Origin: Calothrix sp. PCC 7716
GTDB lineage: Bacteria; Cyanobacteriota; Cyanobacteriia; Cyanobacteriales; Nostocaceae
Reading direction: 5' to 3'
Assembly (NCBI RefSeq): GCF_019977735.1
Contig: NZ_AP025018.1
Span: forward strand, 10,916,580 to 10,980,579
DNA length: 64,000 nt
The notes beneath the pieces are model-generated. The model saw only the letters and a program-made list of their open reading frames with translations, was not told the DNA's origin and did not search any database. The position numbers and the translations under genes were made by a program. Below, piece after piece: positions 1-8,910 of the stretch (position 1 is its first letter; each line of letters begins with the position of its first letter).

Positions 1-51
1 TAAAATTACTTCAAGAGTTTTCAAGCTGAAATAATATCTCATGTGCAAGCA

Positions 52-198
52 TTAGCTGTTTAGTCTTGATTGTAATTCTTGTAATTGTTCTAATAATGGT
101 GGTAAATCTCTTTGAATCGTCTCCCAAATAATTTCTAAATTCATTTCGCGCGCGTCGTGTATGTCAGAAATTAATCTTACACAACTTAATCCTGGTTC
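52..198 (-). pseudogene. C-terminal remnant of a HepT-like (DUF86) protein
   Basis: Read on the minus strand, this stretch gives about 48 codons ending in TAA. They contain the segment DIHDAREMNLEIIWETIQ followed by RDLPPLLEQLQELQ, which resembles the C-terminal helix of DUF86/HepT proteins, the partner of MNT nucleotidyltransferases in toxin-antitoxin pairs. No start codon or N-terminal domain is present: upstream the frame runs into two palindromic intergenic repeats (about 202-265) and then a stop. I read it as the surviving 3' end of a gene whose 5' part was lost. No MNT partner is visible inside the window. Family assignment is from memory of the motif and is moderately sure. Confidence 0.5.
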
Positions 199-201
199 AA
201 A

Positions 202-265
202 GTAGGGTGGGCAGTGCCCACCGTACAAATGTATACTGCACAGGCTAGAAGCCTATGCTACATGA
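202..265. repeat. Two adjacent palindromic intergenic repeats
   Basis: The first element is GTAGGGTGGGCAGTGCCCAC with its continuation (202-226), an inverted repeat of GTGGGCA/TGCCCAC. The second, 238-263, has the form CACAGGCTAGAAGCCTATG. Related copies lie at 9565-9585 and 57069-57092 (first type) and at 9684-9710 and 14684-14708 (second type). They sit just past the 3' end of the minus-strand ATPase gene, so they may also act as its transcript end. Confidence 0.7.
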
Positions 266-3200
266 CAACTGCTGGTTGTAACTCGTGTTCTTTGGTGGGT
301 GTGTATGTGTAATTGGATTTGTCTTCGCTATTGGGCAGAATTGTGATGTATTTGCCGTCTAAGTTGCGATTACGTGATACCAATTCTTTACGACCCTCGT
401 TAACTAAGAACGGAAGCACTGCACTGGCGCCAATAACCACCATATCTACTACGTTAATTGGTGCGATTTGCAACAAACCTTTGAGTCCAGGTACGGTTGC
501 GGCAGCGATTTGTAGTGCAAAAGAACCACCCAAGGCAATATTTAGATATTTGTTTTGTGGTAGTCTCTTACCGCTAAATATGCTGTGGGTTTGCGAACGG
601 CAACTGAGCGCGTACATTAACTGTGCCATTGTCAAGCTCATAAAGCCAATGGTGCTGGCAGTTGCTCCCATACCATAACGGTTAATAGCATAACCATAGG
701 CGCCTAAAGCACTTGCTGACATTATCGCTGACTCGCCAACAATGCGTCGGAAGTCAGAATTTTTGATAATTGGTTCAGATGGGTCACGGGGTGGCGCCAG
801 TAATACATCTGGTTCAGGAGCTTCCATTGCCAGTCCGAGCGCAGGGAAGATATCTGTTACTAAGTTCAACCATAGTAACTGCATAGCTGTCATTGGTTCA
901 CCTATACCAGCAGCAGTTGCAGCGAGCATCACCATAATTTCACTGGTGTTGGTTGATAGTAAAAAGTGAACCGATTTACGAATGTTGTTGTAAATTGTAC
1001 GTCCATGACTAACGGCTATAATCATGGTTTCGAGGTTGTCGTCTTCGAGGATAATATCCGCCACTTCACGGGCAACATCGGTGCCACTATGTCCCATTGC
1101 AATACCAACATTAGCAGCTTTGAGCGCGGGAGCATCATTAATTCCATCCCCGGTCATTGCTACTATTTTACCTGTGCTTTGCTGTGCTTGGACGATTTGC
1201 AATTTGTTCGCAGGACTAATACGTGCAAAAACATTTACTCGGTCGCACAGTCCTTTAACAACTTCTGGGTCAACTTGTTCGAGGTGGGTTGAGTCGAGAA
1301 TTTCTAGCTGTTTGCCTTGGCTAAGATTTAGTTCTTTACCAATAGCATAAGCTGTTGGACTTTGATCCCCAGTAATCATTACGGTGTTGATACCTGCTGA
1401 GTGGAAATCTCCCATCAATTCCTTCACACCTTTACGGATGGGGTCTGCCATTCCCACAAGTCCCAACCAAATTAATTCACTTTCAGTGTTAATTTCATCC
1501 GAATCTTGAATTAAATAAGCAATTCCAAGAACACGCAGTGCTTTACCTGCCATGTCCTCGTTATCGTTCTCAATTAACTGTCTATCAGCATTGGTTAAAG
1601 GTATTTGCTGACCGTTTTTGAGTTGATGACTACATAGCGCTAATACTTCAGATGGACTACCTTTAACTGCAACAAGTTTTTGATTGTTGTCAGGAGTATT
1701 ATGTAGCGTCACCATGTAGTTACGCGCTTGCGAACGGTGACTAATTTTCTGCAACGGATAATTTTCGCGCAGACTATTTACATTCACTCCAGCATTTATT
1801 GCTAAGTCGATAAGCGCGTTCTCTGTTGAAGAACCTTTTACAGTGTAATTGTGTTCTTTGTTTTCCTTTTTCTCTTTAACCTTTTCCTTTTCTTCAATAA
1901 TGCTTTCGTTGCAAAGTACCAAGACATGCATTAACTTCAGCACTTGCTCGTTGCTATAAGGATTAATAGACTCATCCCCATCGCGCAACTTATCTTCTGC
2001 AACATCAATACATCGTCCATCAGCACACAACTCAACAACCATCATGCGGTTAGCTGTAATAGTACCAGTCTTGTCCATACAGATAGTCTGTACCGAACCC
2101 AGTGTTTCCACTGCATCAAGGCGCCGGATTAATACGTTATGCTTCCGCATGTTAGCAATACCAAGCGCTAATGTAGTAGTTGCTACCGTTGGCAGTCCTT
2201 CTGGTACTGCTGCTACAGCCAACGAAATTGTTGACTTGAGCATTTGCAGCACACTGTTACCGCGCAACACACCAATACCAAATACAACAGCACAAATGGC
2301 GCCGCTAATTACAACAAGCTGACTTCCTGCTTGGTCGAGTTGTTTTTCCATCGGGGTTTCAGGTGTCGAAGCTTCACCAAGCATCGCCTGAATTTTACCC
2401 ATTTCGCTATATTTACCTGTGGCGACAACTACCGCTTTTCCTTGTCCCCCTGTCACCAAAGTACCCATGTAAACCATGTTTACCCTGTCGCCCAAAGCTA
2501 CATTCTCATCTTCGAGCGCTACAGTAGACTTACTAACGGGCATACTTTCACCCGTCAACGCCGACTCATCAATACTCAAACGCTCTGCTTCAATTAAGCG
2601 TGCGTCTGATGGTACATAGCTACCAGGCTTGAGAACTATAATATCGCCGAGGACAATTTCAGTAGCGCTGATTTCAGCACTATTGCCGTCGCGAATAACT
2701 ACTGCCGTTGGCTTAACTACATTTTGAAGCGAACGAATTATTTTTTCAGAATTGCTCTCAGTAGCATATCCAATCCCTGCATTGATTACTACTACTCCCA
2801 TAATGACAGCAGCATCAAGCAAACCACCTGTAGCAACTGACACTCCTGCCGCTACTGCTAAAAGTCCTACTGGCAGTGATTTAAACTGATCAACAAACAT
2901 GCTCAACCCCGAACGCGGTTTTGCTTGCGGCAGGGTATTTAAGCCGTATTTCTTCAGTTTGCGAGCAGCAGAATCACTTGATAGTCCTAATACATTTGAC
3001 GTTTGCAACTCATTAATTACGGTCTCTACAGAACGTAAATGCCAAGGTGCAACGGATTGCGCTTTTGTTCCGACCAGATCGCGTGTTTTTTTTGCTTTTT
3101 TCTTAGCTTGGTGCTTGTTTTTTGTTACCAAATTTACAGAATTTTTGTTTTGCTTTTGGTAATCAAAAACCAGACTTTCAATCAGCGATGCAAGACTTTT

Positions 3201-3428
3201 AGGACTGCGTGCTAGTTTATAAATTACCAGCATATTTCCTGTGACCGGGTTGGCAGAAACACAACATATATCGTTGTTTTCTGCCAATCTCAACTCTAGG
3301 TATTTCTTAAGAGTATCCGAACCCTGAAGACCATTTACTTTATACCTAGCCCTCCCGCTCACCGCCGTATGTACTTCCTTAACGATAGGAATTTGACGGC
3401 GCCGGGAGATGTTACAGCTTTTATTCAT
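258..3428 (-). CDS. P-type cation-transporting ATPase (Ca2+-type, P2) with N-terminal HMA-like domain
   Basis: This 1056-residue membrane pump probably exports a divalent cation such as Ca2+ using ATP. The phosphorylation motif CMDKTGTITANR places the catalytic Asp near residue 452. TGES occurs in the actuator domain, TGDGINDAPALKAANVGIAMG in the hinge, and VAAVPEGLP in TM4, the signature of Ca2+/SERCA-like P2 pumps. Residues about 15-90 resemble the HMA_2 type domain but carry no CxxC metal site; a typical cation-ATPase N domain follows at about 130-195. A Lys/Glu-rich insert (about 520-535) lies in the nucleotide-binding region. The start is the first ATG. The gene stands alone. Substrate is inferred from TM4 and not certain; Na+/H+-type P2 pumps look similar. 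Confidence 0.88.
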   Translation of the reverse strand: MNKSCNISRRRQIPIVKEVHTAVSGRARYKVNGLQGSDTLKKYLELRLAENNDICCVSANPVTGNMLVIYKLARSPKSLASLIESLVFDYQKQNKNSVNLVTKNKHQAKKKAKKTRDLVGTKAQSVAPWHLRSVETVINELQTSNVLGLSSDSAARKLKKYGLNTLPQAKPRSGLSMFVDQFKSLPVGLLAVAAGVSVATGGLLDAAVIMGVVVINAGIGYATESNSEKIIRSLQNVVKPTAVVIRDGNSAEISATEIVLGDIIVLKPGSYVPSDARLIEAERLSIDESALTGESMPVSKSTVALEDENVALGDRVNMVYMGTLVTGGQGKAVVVATGKYSEMGKIQAMLGEASTPETPMEKQLDQAGSQLVVISGAICAVVFGIGVLRGNSVLQMLKSTISLAVAAVPEGLPTVATTTLALGIANMRKHNVLIRRLDAVETLGSVQTICMDKTGTITANRMMVVELCADGRCIDVAEDKLRDGDESINPYSNEQVLKLMHVLVLCNESIIEEKEKVKEKKENKEHNYTVKGSSTENALIDLAINAGVNVNSLRENYPLQKISHRSQARNYMVTLHNTPDNNQKLVAVKGSPSEVLALCSHQLKNGQQIPLTNADRQLIENDNEDMAGKALRVLGIAYLIQDSDEINTESELIWLGLVGMADPIRKGVKELMGDFHSAGINTVMITGDQSPTAYAIGKELNLSQGKQLEILDSTHLEQVDPEVVKGLCDRVNVFARISPANKLQIVQAQQSTGKIVAMTGDGINDAPALKAANVGIAMGHSGTDVAREVADIILEDDNLETMIIAVSHGRTIYNNIRKSVHFLLSTNTSEIMVMLAATAAGIGEPMTAMQLLWLNLVTDIFPALGLAMEAPEPDVLLAPPRDPSEPIIKNSDFRRIVGESAIMSASALGAYGYAINRYGMGATASTIGFMSLTMAQLMYALSCRSQTHSIFSGKRLPQNKYLNIALGGSFALQIAAATVPGLKGLLQIAPINVVDMVVIGASAVLPFLVNEGRKELVSRNRNLDGKYITILPNSEDKSNYTYTPTKEHELQPAVVM

Positions 3429-3542
3429 TTCATGCAGTTGTGAAAAATACTAACTTACTCAGAGTCTTTTATCTTACTGCATAAAATTAAACATTTTCTA
3501 CTTCATCAGGATTATCTTTAAATAACTTATTAAAACCCAGAT

Positions 3543-3570
3543 GTAAAGACGTAATATATTACGTCTCTAC
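3543..3570. repeat. Palindromic repeat, GTAGAGACGTAA family
   Basis: A near-perfect inverted repeat (GTAAAGACGTAATATATTACGTCTCTAC across 28 bases). Other members lie at 20182-20211, 40340-40367 and, with a different core, 61777-61804. Some members sit at gene ends and could form RNA hairpins; here it lies between two divergently transcribed genes. Confidence 0.75.
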
Positions 3571-3671
3571 AAGGTTGGAAATCTTACCCTAAATGTACCG
3601 AAATACGAACCATACAGATGACATAAAATTTTGCTAGAGTTTTAATAGGCTTACTTTTTAATTTTGACTCA

Positions 3672-4346
3672 ATGTTGCAATTTGCACCTTTATTTCCCTT
3701 AATTTACCGTGTTCTCCAACCGAGTTTTCCAAACTGTCTATGGACAGGAAACACAAACTGTAAAAAAATCGCTCTAACCTTTGATGATGGACCTCACCGT
3801 CATCACACACCCCAGTTACTAGAGGTGCTAGACTCTTACAAAATTCCGGCTAGTTTCTTTTGGTTAGGTGTATGTGTACAACAGGCGCCACAAATAGCCA
3901 AAATGGTACATGCTCGTAACCACTGGATAGGTTTACACGGTTACGACCACCGAAACTTTCCTATGCTCTCAAAGCAAGAACTTAAAGACAGCTTAGAAAA
4001 AACTCAAGCAGCTATTGAAAGTGCCTGTAATATACCCGGACAACTTATTCGCCATGTCAGACCCCCAAATGGGTTCTTTACCCCCAATACTTTAAAACTT
4101 TTGAAAAAGTGGGACTACCGTCCGGTTATGTGGAGCGTTGTACCAGAAGACTGGGTACGACCGGGTATTAACACAGTAACTCAACGAGTATTAAACCAAG
4201 TTCAAAATGGTTCCATCATAGTTTTGCACGATGGCTACTTCGGTGGTGAAGATGTCGCCGAAACTACAGCAGCTTTAATACCCAAGTTACTAGAACAGGG
4301 TTACGAGTTCGTCACTATCGATAATCTTTACGAAGTTATAAATTAA
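3672..4346 (+). CDS. Polysaccharide deacetylase family protein (NodB homology, CE4)
   Basis: A 224-residue protein with the NodB fold, predicted to remove N-acetyl or O-acetyl groups from a polysaccharide, probably cell-wall or extracellular glycan. Motif 1 is ALTFDDGPH (about residues 36-44, catalytic base and metal Asp). Motif 2, normally HxxxH, reads GLHGYDHRNF. Motif 3 is RPPNGFF, and LHDG (about 190) supplies the late His. The first ~20 residues are hydrophobic but no clear signal cleavage site is seen, so it may be membrane-attached. A strong hairpin follows the stop codon. The substrate cannot be told from sequence. Confidence 0.85.
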   Translation: MLQFAPLFPLIYRVLQPSFPNCLWTGNTNCKKIALTFDDGPHRHHTPQLLEVLDSYKIPASFFWLGVCVQQAPQIAKMVHARNHWIGLHGYDHRNFPMLSKQELKDSLEKTQAAIESACNIPGQLIRHVRPPNGFFTPNTLKLLKKWDYRPVMWSVVPEDWVRPGINTVTQRVLNQVQNGSIIVLHDGYFGGEDVAETTAALIPKLLEQGYEFVTIDNLYEVIN

Positions 4347-4347
4347 A

Positions 4348-4374
4348 AGGATTTTGGATTAAATCCAAAATCCT
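4348..4374. terminator. Bidirectional hairpin between convergent genes
   Basis: AGGATTTTGGATT is followed after one base by its exact reverse complement, then by an AT-rich run. It lies between the stops of the deacetylase (+) and the XRE gene (-), so it can end both transcripts. Confidence 0.7.
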
Positions 4375-4382
4375 AAATTTAT

Positions 4383-4730
4383 TTATTCCCTTGCGCCTAT
4401 TTCCTCAGCAACATTTTCTTGCTTAGTAGTTTCGGCGCCTACAGGCTGTTCTGTTCCTAAAAGAGTGCGGATGTCACTCAAAGAACTAGGTTTGCCCAGT
4501 TTCTCTTCTTCGGAGTCGGTTACATACTCAATTAAATCCTCTACCTGGCAGCCAAGAGCCTTACAAAACTTTACTATACGTTCAATATGATCAGAGCCAG
4601 TTCTTCCGCTTTCCCAATTTTGAATGGTACTTTCGGTGACACCGACAAGACGTGATAACTCTAACTGGGTCAAACCAGCTCTTTCACGTAATATTGCTAT
4701 TCTTGGTTTTGCTTTCCGTTTCACAGTCAC
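4383..4730 (-). CDS. XRE-family helix-turn-helix transcriptional regulator
   Basis: A 115-residue DNA-binding protein. Residues about 11-65 form a classic HTH_3 domain: ILRERAGLTQLELSRLVGV, then TESTIQNWESGRT as recognition helix and turn. The remaining ~50 residues are acidic and probably disordered, with no second domain. It is monocistronic, and the AT-rich upstream region up to 4963 carries divergent promoters for it and the small secreted protein. Target genes are unknown. No toxin partner lies next to it, which argues against a simple antitoxin role. Confidence 0.85.
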   Translation of the reverse strand: MTVKRKAKPRIAILRERAGLTQLELSRLVGVTESTIQNWESGRTGSDHIERIVKFCKALGCQVEDLIEYVTDSEEEKLGKPSSLSDIRTLLGTEQPVGAETTKQENVAEEIGARE

Positions 4731-4962
4731 AGCACTCCGACGGTCTAACTTATAGTCGTTTATCGTAACACCAAAAAAAAATTACGCCCAGATTTTTTAA
4801 CCAAGACCTTGACACCCTTAAAATCTTTAGTTAAACTATCTAAGTATAAAGCTAGCACTTGCCAAGTGCAAGTCAGTCATCTTTTTTTACCTATTAACAC
4901 TTAAGTTATTGAGTTAAATATATTAAAGGTTGATTATACATGAGGTTATGGAGTTATAAATT

Positions 4963-5316
4963 ATGTTGAAAATTATGTTGAAAAAGTCTTTTGCTGTAGG
5001 TGTGTTAGCGGCTCTGGCAATGGTGCCTGTTGCACAAGCAGGTCAAACTCAAGCAAATAGTTCTAACATGCGAATTACAAGTGGTAGCTTGGGAACAAGA
5101 AACGTTAGTGATATAGACAGCAGCACTTATACAGACCAGTATCAAGGTAAAAATAGTAATCGATTCTGTGCGACTCGCAATCAGATTCAAGGGAATAGAG
5201 AGAACGTAAGTATTAGTAACGGGAATGTTGGCTTCGGTAATGATAGCAGTGTTTCCAATTCAGCTTTTACAAGACAGAGGCAAAATGCGAACTGCTCCTT
5301 CCCTGATTTACGTTAA
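4963..5316 (+). CDS. Small secreted Asn/Ser-rich protein, function unknown
   Basis: A 117-residue product with a clear signal peptide (KKSFAVGVLAALAMVPVAQA, cleavage after about residue 26), giving a mature Asn/Ser/Gln-rich chain of about 90 residues with two Cys. Short segments repeat loosely (NMRITSGSLGTRNVSD against NVSISNGNVGFGNDSS), suggesting a beta-rich surface or fibre-like protein, but I recognise no family. Two in-frame ATGs (4963, 4975) precede the signal. The next two genes also encode small exported proteins, and a broken signal-peptide ORF follows, so this looks like a small cluster of secreted paralogs. Confidence 0.7.
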   Translation: MLKIMLKKSFAVGVLAALAMVPVAQAGQTQANSSNMRITSGSLGTRNVSDIDSSTYTDQYQGKNSNRFCATRNQIQGNRENVSISNGNVGFGNDSSVSNSAFTRQRQNANCSFPDLR

Positions 5317-5418
5317 ATATATAAATAGCTTAGTAATAGATAAAACTAAAAAGCTGGTTAATCGAGTTGTTGAACTAGATTAACCAGTAACACACAACTA
5401 ATTAGGTCTAGAAAAATT

Positions 5419-5509
5419 ATGAAGATAAAAATCTACACATGCAAATTTTCTAGCTGCTGCTTTGATTATAGCTTCAAGTGCAGCGTTAGCAAGTCAAAAG
5501 AAGTACTGA
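5419..5509 (+). pseudogene. Broken signal-peptide gene remnant
   Basis: ATG at 5419 starts MKIKIYTCKF. One frame over, from 5450, the DNA reads LAAALIIASSAALASQKKY and stop, a convincing signal-peptide core. A single frameshift joins the two halves, and the reading then runs into the heptamer repeat. It appears to be a small secreted-protein gene whose mature part was replaced by the repeat. Confidence 0.5.
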
Positions 5510-5584
5510 GTAGAAAGTGCTGAGTAGAGACGAGATTAATCGTGTCTTTACTCAGCACTCAGCACTCAGCACTCAGAACTCAAA
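5503..5584. repeat. Short tandem heptamer repeat (STRR) with inverted arms
   Basis: Copies of CTGAGT(A/G) run in one direction, then after a palindrome (GACGAGATTAATCGTGTC) in the opposite direction as CAGCACT repeats. The arms can pair to form a long hairpin just upstream of the next gene. Confidence 0.85.
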
Positions 5585-5603
5585 ACTAACTACAAAGTTG
5601 AGG

Positions 5604-5948
5604 ATGAACGCCATGCCTGCCATAAAATTAATTTTTCCGCTGTTCTTGACTGCAATGATTGCATTACCTGCTTCAATTGCAAATGCTGGTGAATTAGATA
5701 TTCAAACAAGTAATGTTCAAATGGAGCTTGATGAAGATGGCGACATTTATATTAGAACTATTAGAACGGCGCCAGTACCACGAGTAATTGTAAATCCCGC
5801 TGTCAATCAAAATATCTATAGAAATCGTCAGATGCGGGTTTTCAGAAGCAATAACAAAATGAAATGCCGTAATGTAACGCAGCGTAGAAACTCAAGAAGA
5901 GGTGGGAACCAAATTTACACAAGTAATACTACAACCGTCTGTAGCTAA
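5604..5948 (+). CDS. Small secreted protein, function unknown
   Basis: A 114-residue product starting at the ATG at 5604 (or 5613, which has the better spacing to GAGG at 5600). The signal peptide is AIKLIFPLFLTAMIALPASIANA. The mature part begins GELDIQTSNVQMELDEDGDI, then becomes Arg/Asn-rich with two Cys near the end. The frame is open further upstream to 5517, but that extension is translated heptamer repeat and is not likely real. No family recognised; it neighbours other small exported proteins. Confidence 0.7.
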   Translation: MNAMPAIKLIFPLFLTAMIALPASIANAGELDIQTSNVQMELDEDGDIYIRTIRTAPVPRVIVNPAVNQNIYRNRQMRVFRSNNKMKCRNVTQRRNSRRGGNQIYTSNTTTVCS

Positions 5949-5978
5949 TTCAGGGCATTACTTGTAGAATTCCTGTAA

Positions 5979-6008
5979 TTGTGGAATGGGCATCCTTGCC
6001 CGTTCCCC
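5979..6008. repeat. Intergenic palindrome, GGGCATCCTTGCCCGT family
   Basis: The sequence GTGGAATGGGCATCCTTGCCC extended by GTTCC is an inverted repeat. Related copies are at 6631-6660, 14081-14112, 31020-31050, 33854-33885, 54040-54115 (two opposed copies) and 63385-63412. Confidence 0.8.
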
Positions 6009-6091
6009 CATATTACAACTATGACCGTAAACTAACCTTTCTGTTTTGTTTCTATATTTATAACCCTACTTATATTCATTGGTATAAAAAT

Positions 6092-6577
6092 ATGCAAAAC
6101 CTCATCTTTTATGCGCTCTGTGTCGGACTCATTATCAGTCTAACTGCTGGATTAACTAACAATTTATCTTACAGTCAAATAAGTTCCGAAGCATCAAGCG
6201 ATAGTGGCGCCACACAAACATTCACATCCTTTACAAGTAAACAATCAAACTCTGCATCTATCCAAAGGAATAGTTTAAGTTTAAGTGCTGCAAATTTAAA
6301 ACAACCCCAAATTCTAAAAATAAATGCCCCTAGCGCACGGTTACAAGGTGAAATATCCATTAATGGTAAAGTTGTACAGCGTTTAAACGACAGCAGTAGT
6401 AAGTTAGATTTATCACCTTATTTATCTGTCGGTCAGCAAAAAATTGAAATTTCAGCACAATATTCACCATCAACTGCTGCCGTCAGCGTAGAAGTACAAG
6501 GTTCAGGCAATAACATTTCGCAACAAACTAGCGGCAGTGGAAGATTAAACTATACTCTAGATTTAGACATCCAATAA
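6092..6577 (+). CDS. Exported hypothetical protein
   Basis: A 161-residue product from the ATG at 6092; an in-frame extension back to 5981 is translated intergenic repeat and is rejected. A hydrophobic leader (LIFYALCVGLIISLTAGL) precedes a Ser/Gln-rich linker and a C-terminal region that looks beta-rich (INGKVVQRLNDSSSKLDL, then VGQQKIEISAQYSPS). It ends GSGRLNYTLDLDIQ. The pattern 'short strand, N-G turn, strand' suggests a carbohydrate-binding or PEGA-like sandwich, but this is only a guess. Confidence 0.65.
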   Translation: MQNLIFYALCVGLIISLTAGLTNNLSYSQISSEASSDSGATQTFTSFTSKQSNSASIQRNSLSLSAANLKQPQILKINAPSARLQGEISINGKVVQRLNDSSSKLDLSPYLSVGQQKIEISAQYSPSTAAVSVEVQGSGNNISQQTSGSGRLNYTLDLDIQ

Positions 6578-6630
6578 AAGTTAAGTATCTAAATTTACCA
6601 TTATATTGCATGTATGCTGAACAACATTAT

Positions 6631-6693
6631 CTTGTGGGATGGGCAGAGAAAGCCCGTCCCAATTTCAAATAACTTTGTGAACCACGGTTCACA
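6631..6693. repeat. Two intergenic palindromes
   Basis: 6631-6660 is a variant of the GGGCATCCTTGCCCGT family with a changed loop. 6676-6693 is the 18-base palindrome TGTGAACCACGGTTCACA, which recurs at 43155-43172 with one change in each centre half. Confidence 0.7.
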
Positions 6694-6720
6694 TTTACCC
6701 CACAAATTTCTCCATTGCCA

Positions 6721-7263
6721 TCAACAAGAATACCTCTCGGTTTTGCTGAAATTAACGGTCGTCGCTTGATATTGTGCTTCAAGCGATGTACGAGTTTGCA
6801 AGTCAGCCACAGACCAAATTAAAAATTGCTCTGGCGCCGTTACAAAATCTTGATAGCGATGAGTCACAACTGCGTAGAATTCTTGATACATGGCACACGC
6901 ATATTCTACTGCTGACTCAAAATCTTGAATAGGTGATAAACGTGCTTGCTGAAGGACATTTTTATCAACTGTACAAACGTCAACTTTTTCTTTCAACCAA
7001 TCAATTACAAGTTGAGCTATGTGTGAATTCTGGAATCTGTTTGCATAAGCACATATTTTCTCCCATCCAAAATCTGTAACATACATTTTTATCAAGGGTT
7101 GCGCTTGGTCAAATAATTCACTAATATCTTCTAATAGCTGGTTTCTGTTCATTAGTAATTCGAGTATTAAATCAGCATCAACCAATATCCCAATCACAGT
7201 TAAATCCCCCGATTGAAAAACAAATACGTTTATTATGTCTATAGAAGCATTGATATTTCTCAA
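6721..7263 (-). CDS. PIN-like domain protein
   Basis: 180 residues. From about residue 26 it reads GILVDADLILELLMNR, the first strand and acidic residue of a PIN nuclease fold. Later come DFESAVEYACA (about 115-125), matching the third PIN acidic block, and VTHRYQDF, matching the final 'vTrD..dF' strand. The 20-25 residues before GILVDAD are probably not translated; a GTG or TTG start nearer the domain is likely. In cyanobacteria such domains occur as VapC-like toxins and as N-terminal parts of large NACHT or WD-repeat proteins. No antitoxin gene is adjacent and the C-terminus stops soon after the domain, so it may be the leftover N-terminal domain of a longer protein. Confidence 0.55.
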   Translation of the reverse strand: MRNINASIDIINVFVFQSGDLTVIGILVDADLILELLMNRNQLLEDISELFDQAQPLIKMYVTDFGWEKICAYANRFQNSHIAQLVIDWLKEKVDVCTVDKNVLQQARLSPIQDFESAVEYACAMYQEFYAVVTHRYQDFVTAPEQFLIWSVADLQTRTSLEAQYQATTVNFSKTERYSC

Positions 7264-7575
7264 TGCTTTCCTACATTCCTACATGTAAGTTATATACAAA
7301 TCCAAAATAACTTATTTCAGATTGGCGCCCACTAAAGGGTTACTATTTCACATCCAAGCATCTGCATATTTATCGGCTTTTGTCAATCTGATACACAGTA
7401 ATCACTTCACACGTTACTTCTGTTACTTGAAACGACGAAACATATTTCCATCAGTTCCGAAACTCGCAATAATAATTATGTTTAATTCAAGTTTTTATGC
7501 AGTTGAATATCAACAAAAATGTGAAGAAATATATCATATATTTTTTTCTAGTACTAACAATGTTTGATTTTTTAC
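7264..7575. other. Intergenic region without a supported gene
   Basis: About 310 bases between PIN-like and mltA genes, both on the minus strand. The plus-strand open frame here (7322-7567) has no RBS, no domain and a composition unlike neighbouring genes. I see no strong hairpin or repeat. Confidence 0.5.
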
Positions 7576-8910
7576 CTAACTTTTTGGTTTAAGCATTAAA
7601 TAAAATAGTTGTCCGTGACCAACAGTAACACCCGCACGTTCGGCTGCAACAAGACCTGCACCAACAAAGTAATCAACTCTGCCAGCACCTTTAATGGCGC
7701 CACCTGCATCTTGGTCGAGTACATAACGACTAACAACACGGTGTTCCATTTGACCTTGAGTATTAGGAAAAGGAAGGTATGCACGAATTAATGCTAGGGC
7801 GCCTGGGGGCATAAGTGATTTATCAGTAGCAATCGAACGGTCGGTCGTAAGAGTAGCTTGAGTGGAACCAGTTGCAGTGACACCATGATTTTCCTTAAAG
7901 AATACAAAACTAGGGTCACGCGGAATATAAACATTTAATTCCTGCGGATATTTACGAAAATAATCCAAAATTTTAGGCATCGTCATACCCTCCAAGGGTA
8001 ATTTTCCATCGTCAGCAAGTGCTTTACCAATGCTTTTATAATTTTGAGCGATGCTGGCAGCATAACCCACCGTAGTCTCAGTACCATCGATAAGATGAAG
8101 TCTAGCGGAACCTTGAATTTGCATCATGTAAGGTTCAAGACGGTCGCGGAACCAAAATATTTCTAGTCCCCGTAATTTACTTTTAGAAGCTTGTAAACCA
8201 TCTGCACCTTCTAAGTCAACACGTTTAGGATGAGGTCTAGGCCAAGAGTCTAAGTCGGCTGGTTCACGATAAATAGGGTAACGAAATTCAGCGGTACGTG
8301 TACGACTAGCTTCATATATAGGTTCATAATACGAAGTAAACAGCACCCCTCCCTTTTTATCGTGACCTATCGACTGGTAAAGCACAAACTCATTTCTTAT
8401 TGCAGCATTGAGTTGTTTAGCTGATTTGCTCGTTTGTACCAACTGTCGAAATCGTTGTAAGCTAGCGATTACACGAGCGCGAGTAATACCAGCTACTGGA
8501 TAATTTTGATATGCTGCTTCAGCTTGCGGAGATTGTAAGTACTTTAAACTTTGGTCTATCGACGCTATTAAACCTTTTTGGTCTTTGATAGGTTCGTTTT
8601 CACCCCAAATTTGATTATCTAAACACGAAGCATCACCCTCGCAACAAGTAACATACGGTCTAGCTATAAGTACAGGGCGCCGTTTTGATATATTTGCTTG
8701 ACTTTTAACTTGTTTTGCAGCTTGAGGTAAATTCCACTTTTTTAGCTGACATTGTTGTGGAGCAAGCGCTAAACGCCCCAAAGGTTGTATAAGTAATACA
8801 TAAGTTAGTACAAATACAGGCAAGCTTAAAGCAACAGCAACAAGTATTTTTGCTGACTTTGGGTTAACTAACTCTCGAAACTTCGCTTTAGATTCACTCT
8901 TAATGCTCAT
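7576..8910 (-). CDS. mltA: Membrane-bound lytic murein transglycosylase A (MltA)
   Basis: A 444-residue peptidoglycan-cleaving enzyme that releases 1,6-anhydro-muropeptides. An N-terminal membrane anchor or signal (KILVAVALSLPVFVLTYVLL, about residues 20-39) puts it in the periplasm. The central domain contains VLFTSYYEPIY and QIQGSARLHL (about 265-275), both MltA hallmarks. The C-terminal 3D domain (RYVLDQDAGGAIKGAGRVDYF) carries the catalytic Asp in its 'D.GGAIkG..R.D.F.G' pattern. A Cys pair near residues 87-97 (CCEGDASC) is in the N-terminal part. Length and domain order fit the family. It is alone, with a repeat-rich 0.8-kb gap upstream. Confidence 0.92.
   Translation of the reverse strand: MSIKSESKAKFRELVNPKSAKILVAVALSLPVFVLTYVLLIQPLGRLALAPQQCQLKKWNLPQAAKQVKSQANISKRRPVLIARPYVTCCEGDASCLDNQIWGENEPIKDQKGLIASIDQSLKYLQSPQAEAAYQNYPVAGITRARVIASLQRFRQLVQTSKSAKQLNAAIRNEFVLYQSIGHDKKGGVLFTSYYEPIYEASRTRTAEFRYPIYREPADLDSWPRPHPKRVDLEGADGLQASKSKLRGLEIFWFRDRLEPYMMQIQGSARLHLIDGTETTVGYAASIAQNYKSIGKALADDGKLPLEGMTMPKILDYFRKYPQELNVYIPRDPSFVFFKENHGVTATGSTQATLTTDRSIATDKSLMPPGALALIRAYLPFPNTQGQMEHRVVSRYVLDQDAGGAIKGAGRVDYFVGAGLVAAERAGVTVGHGQLFYLMLKPKS

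Noticed and set aside
313-3162. Many plus-strand open frames opposite the P-type ATPase gene
   Set aside because: They lie entirely antisense to a full-length, motif-complete gene, have no RBS or domains and arise from its codon usage.
5517-5603. N-terminal extension of the small secreted protein
   Set aside because: It encodes repeated TQHSALSTQ from the heptamer array, upstream of a good signal peptide start.
7322-7567. 81-codon plus-strand frame
   Set aside because: No RBS, no motif, composition of spacer DNA; the first codons include a repeat-like GGCGCC segment only.
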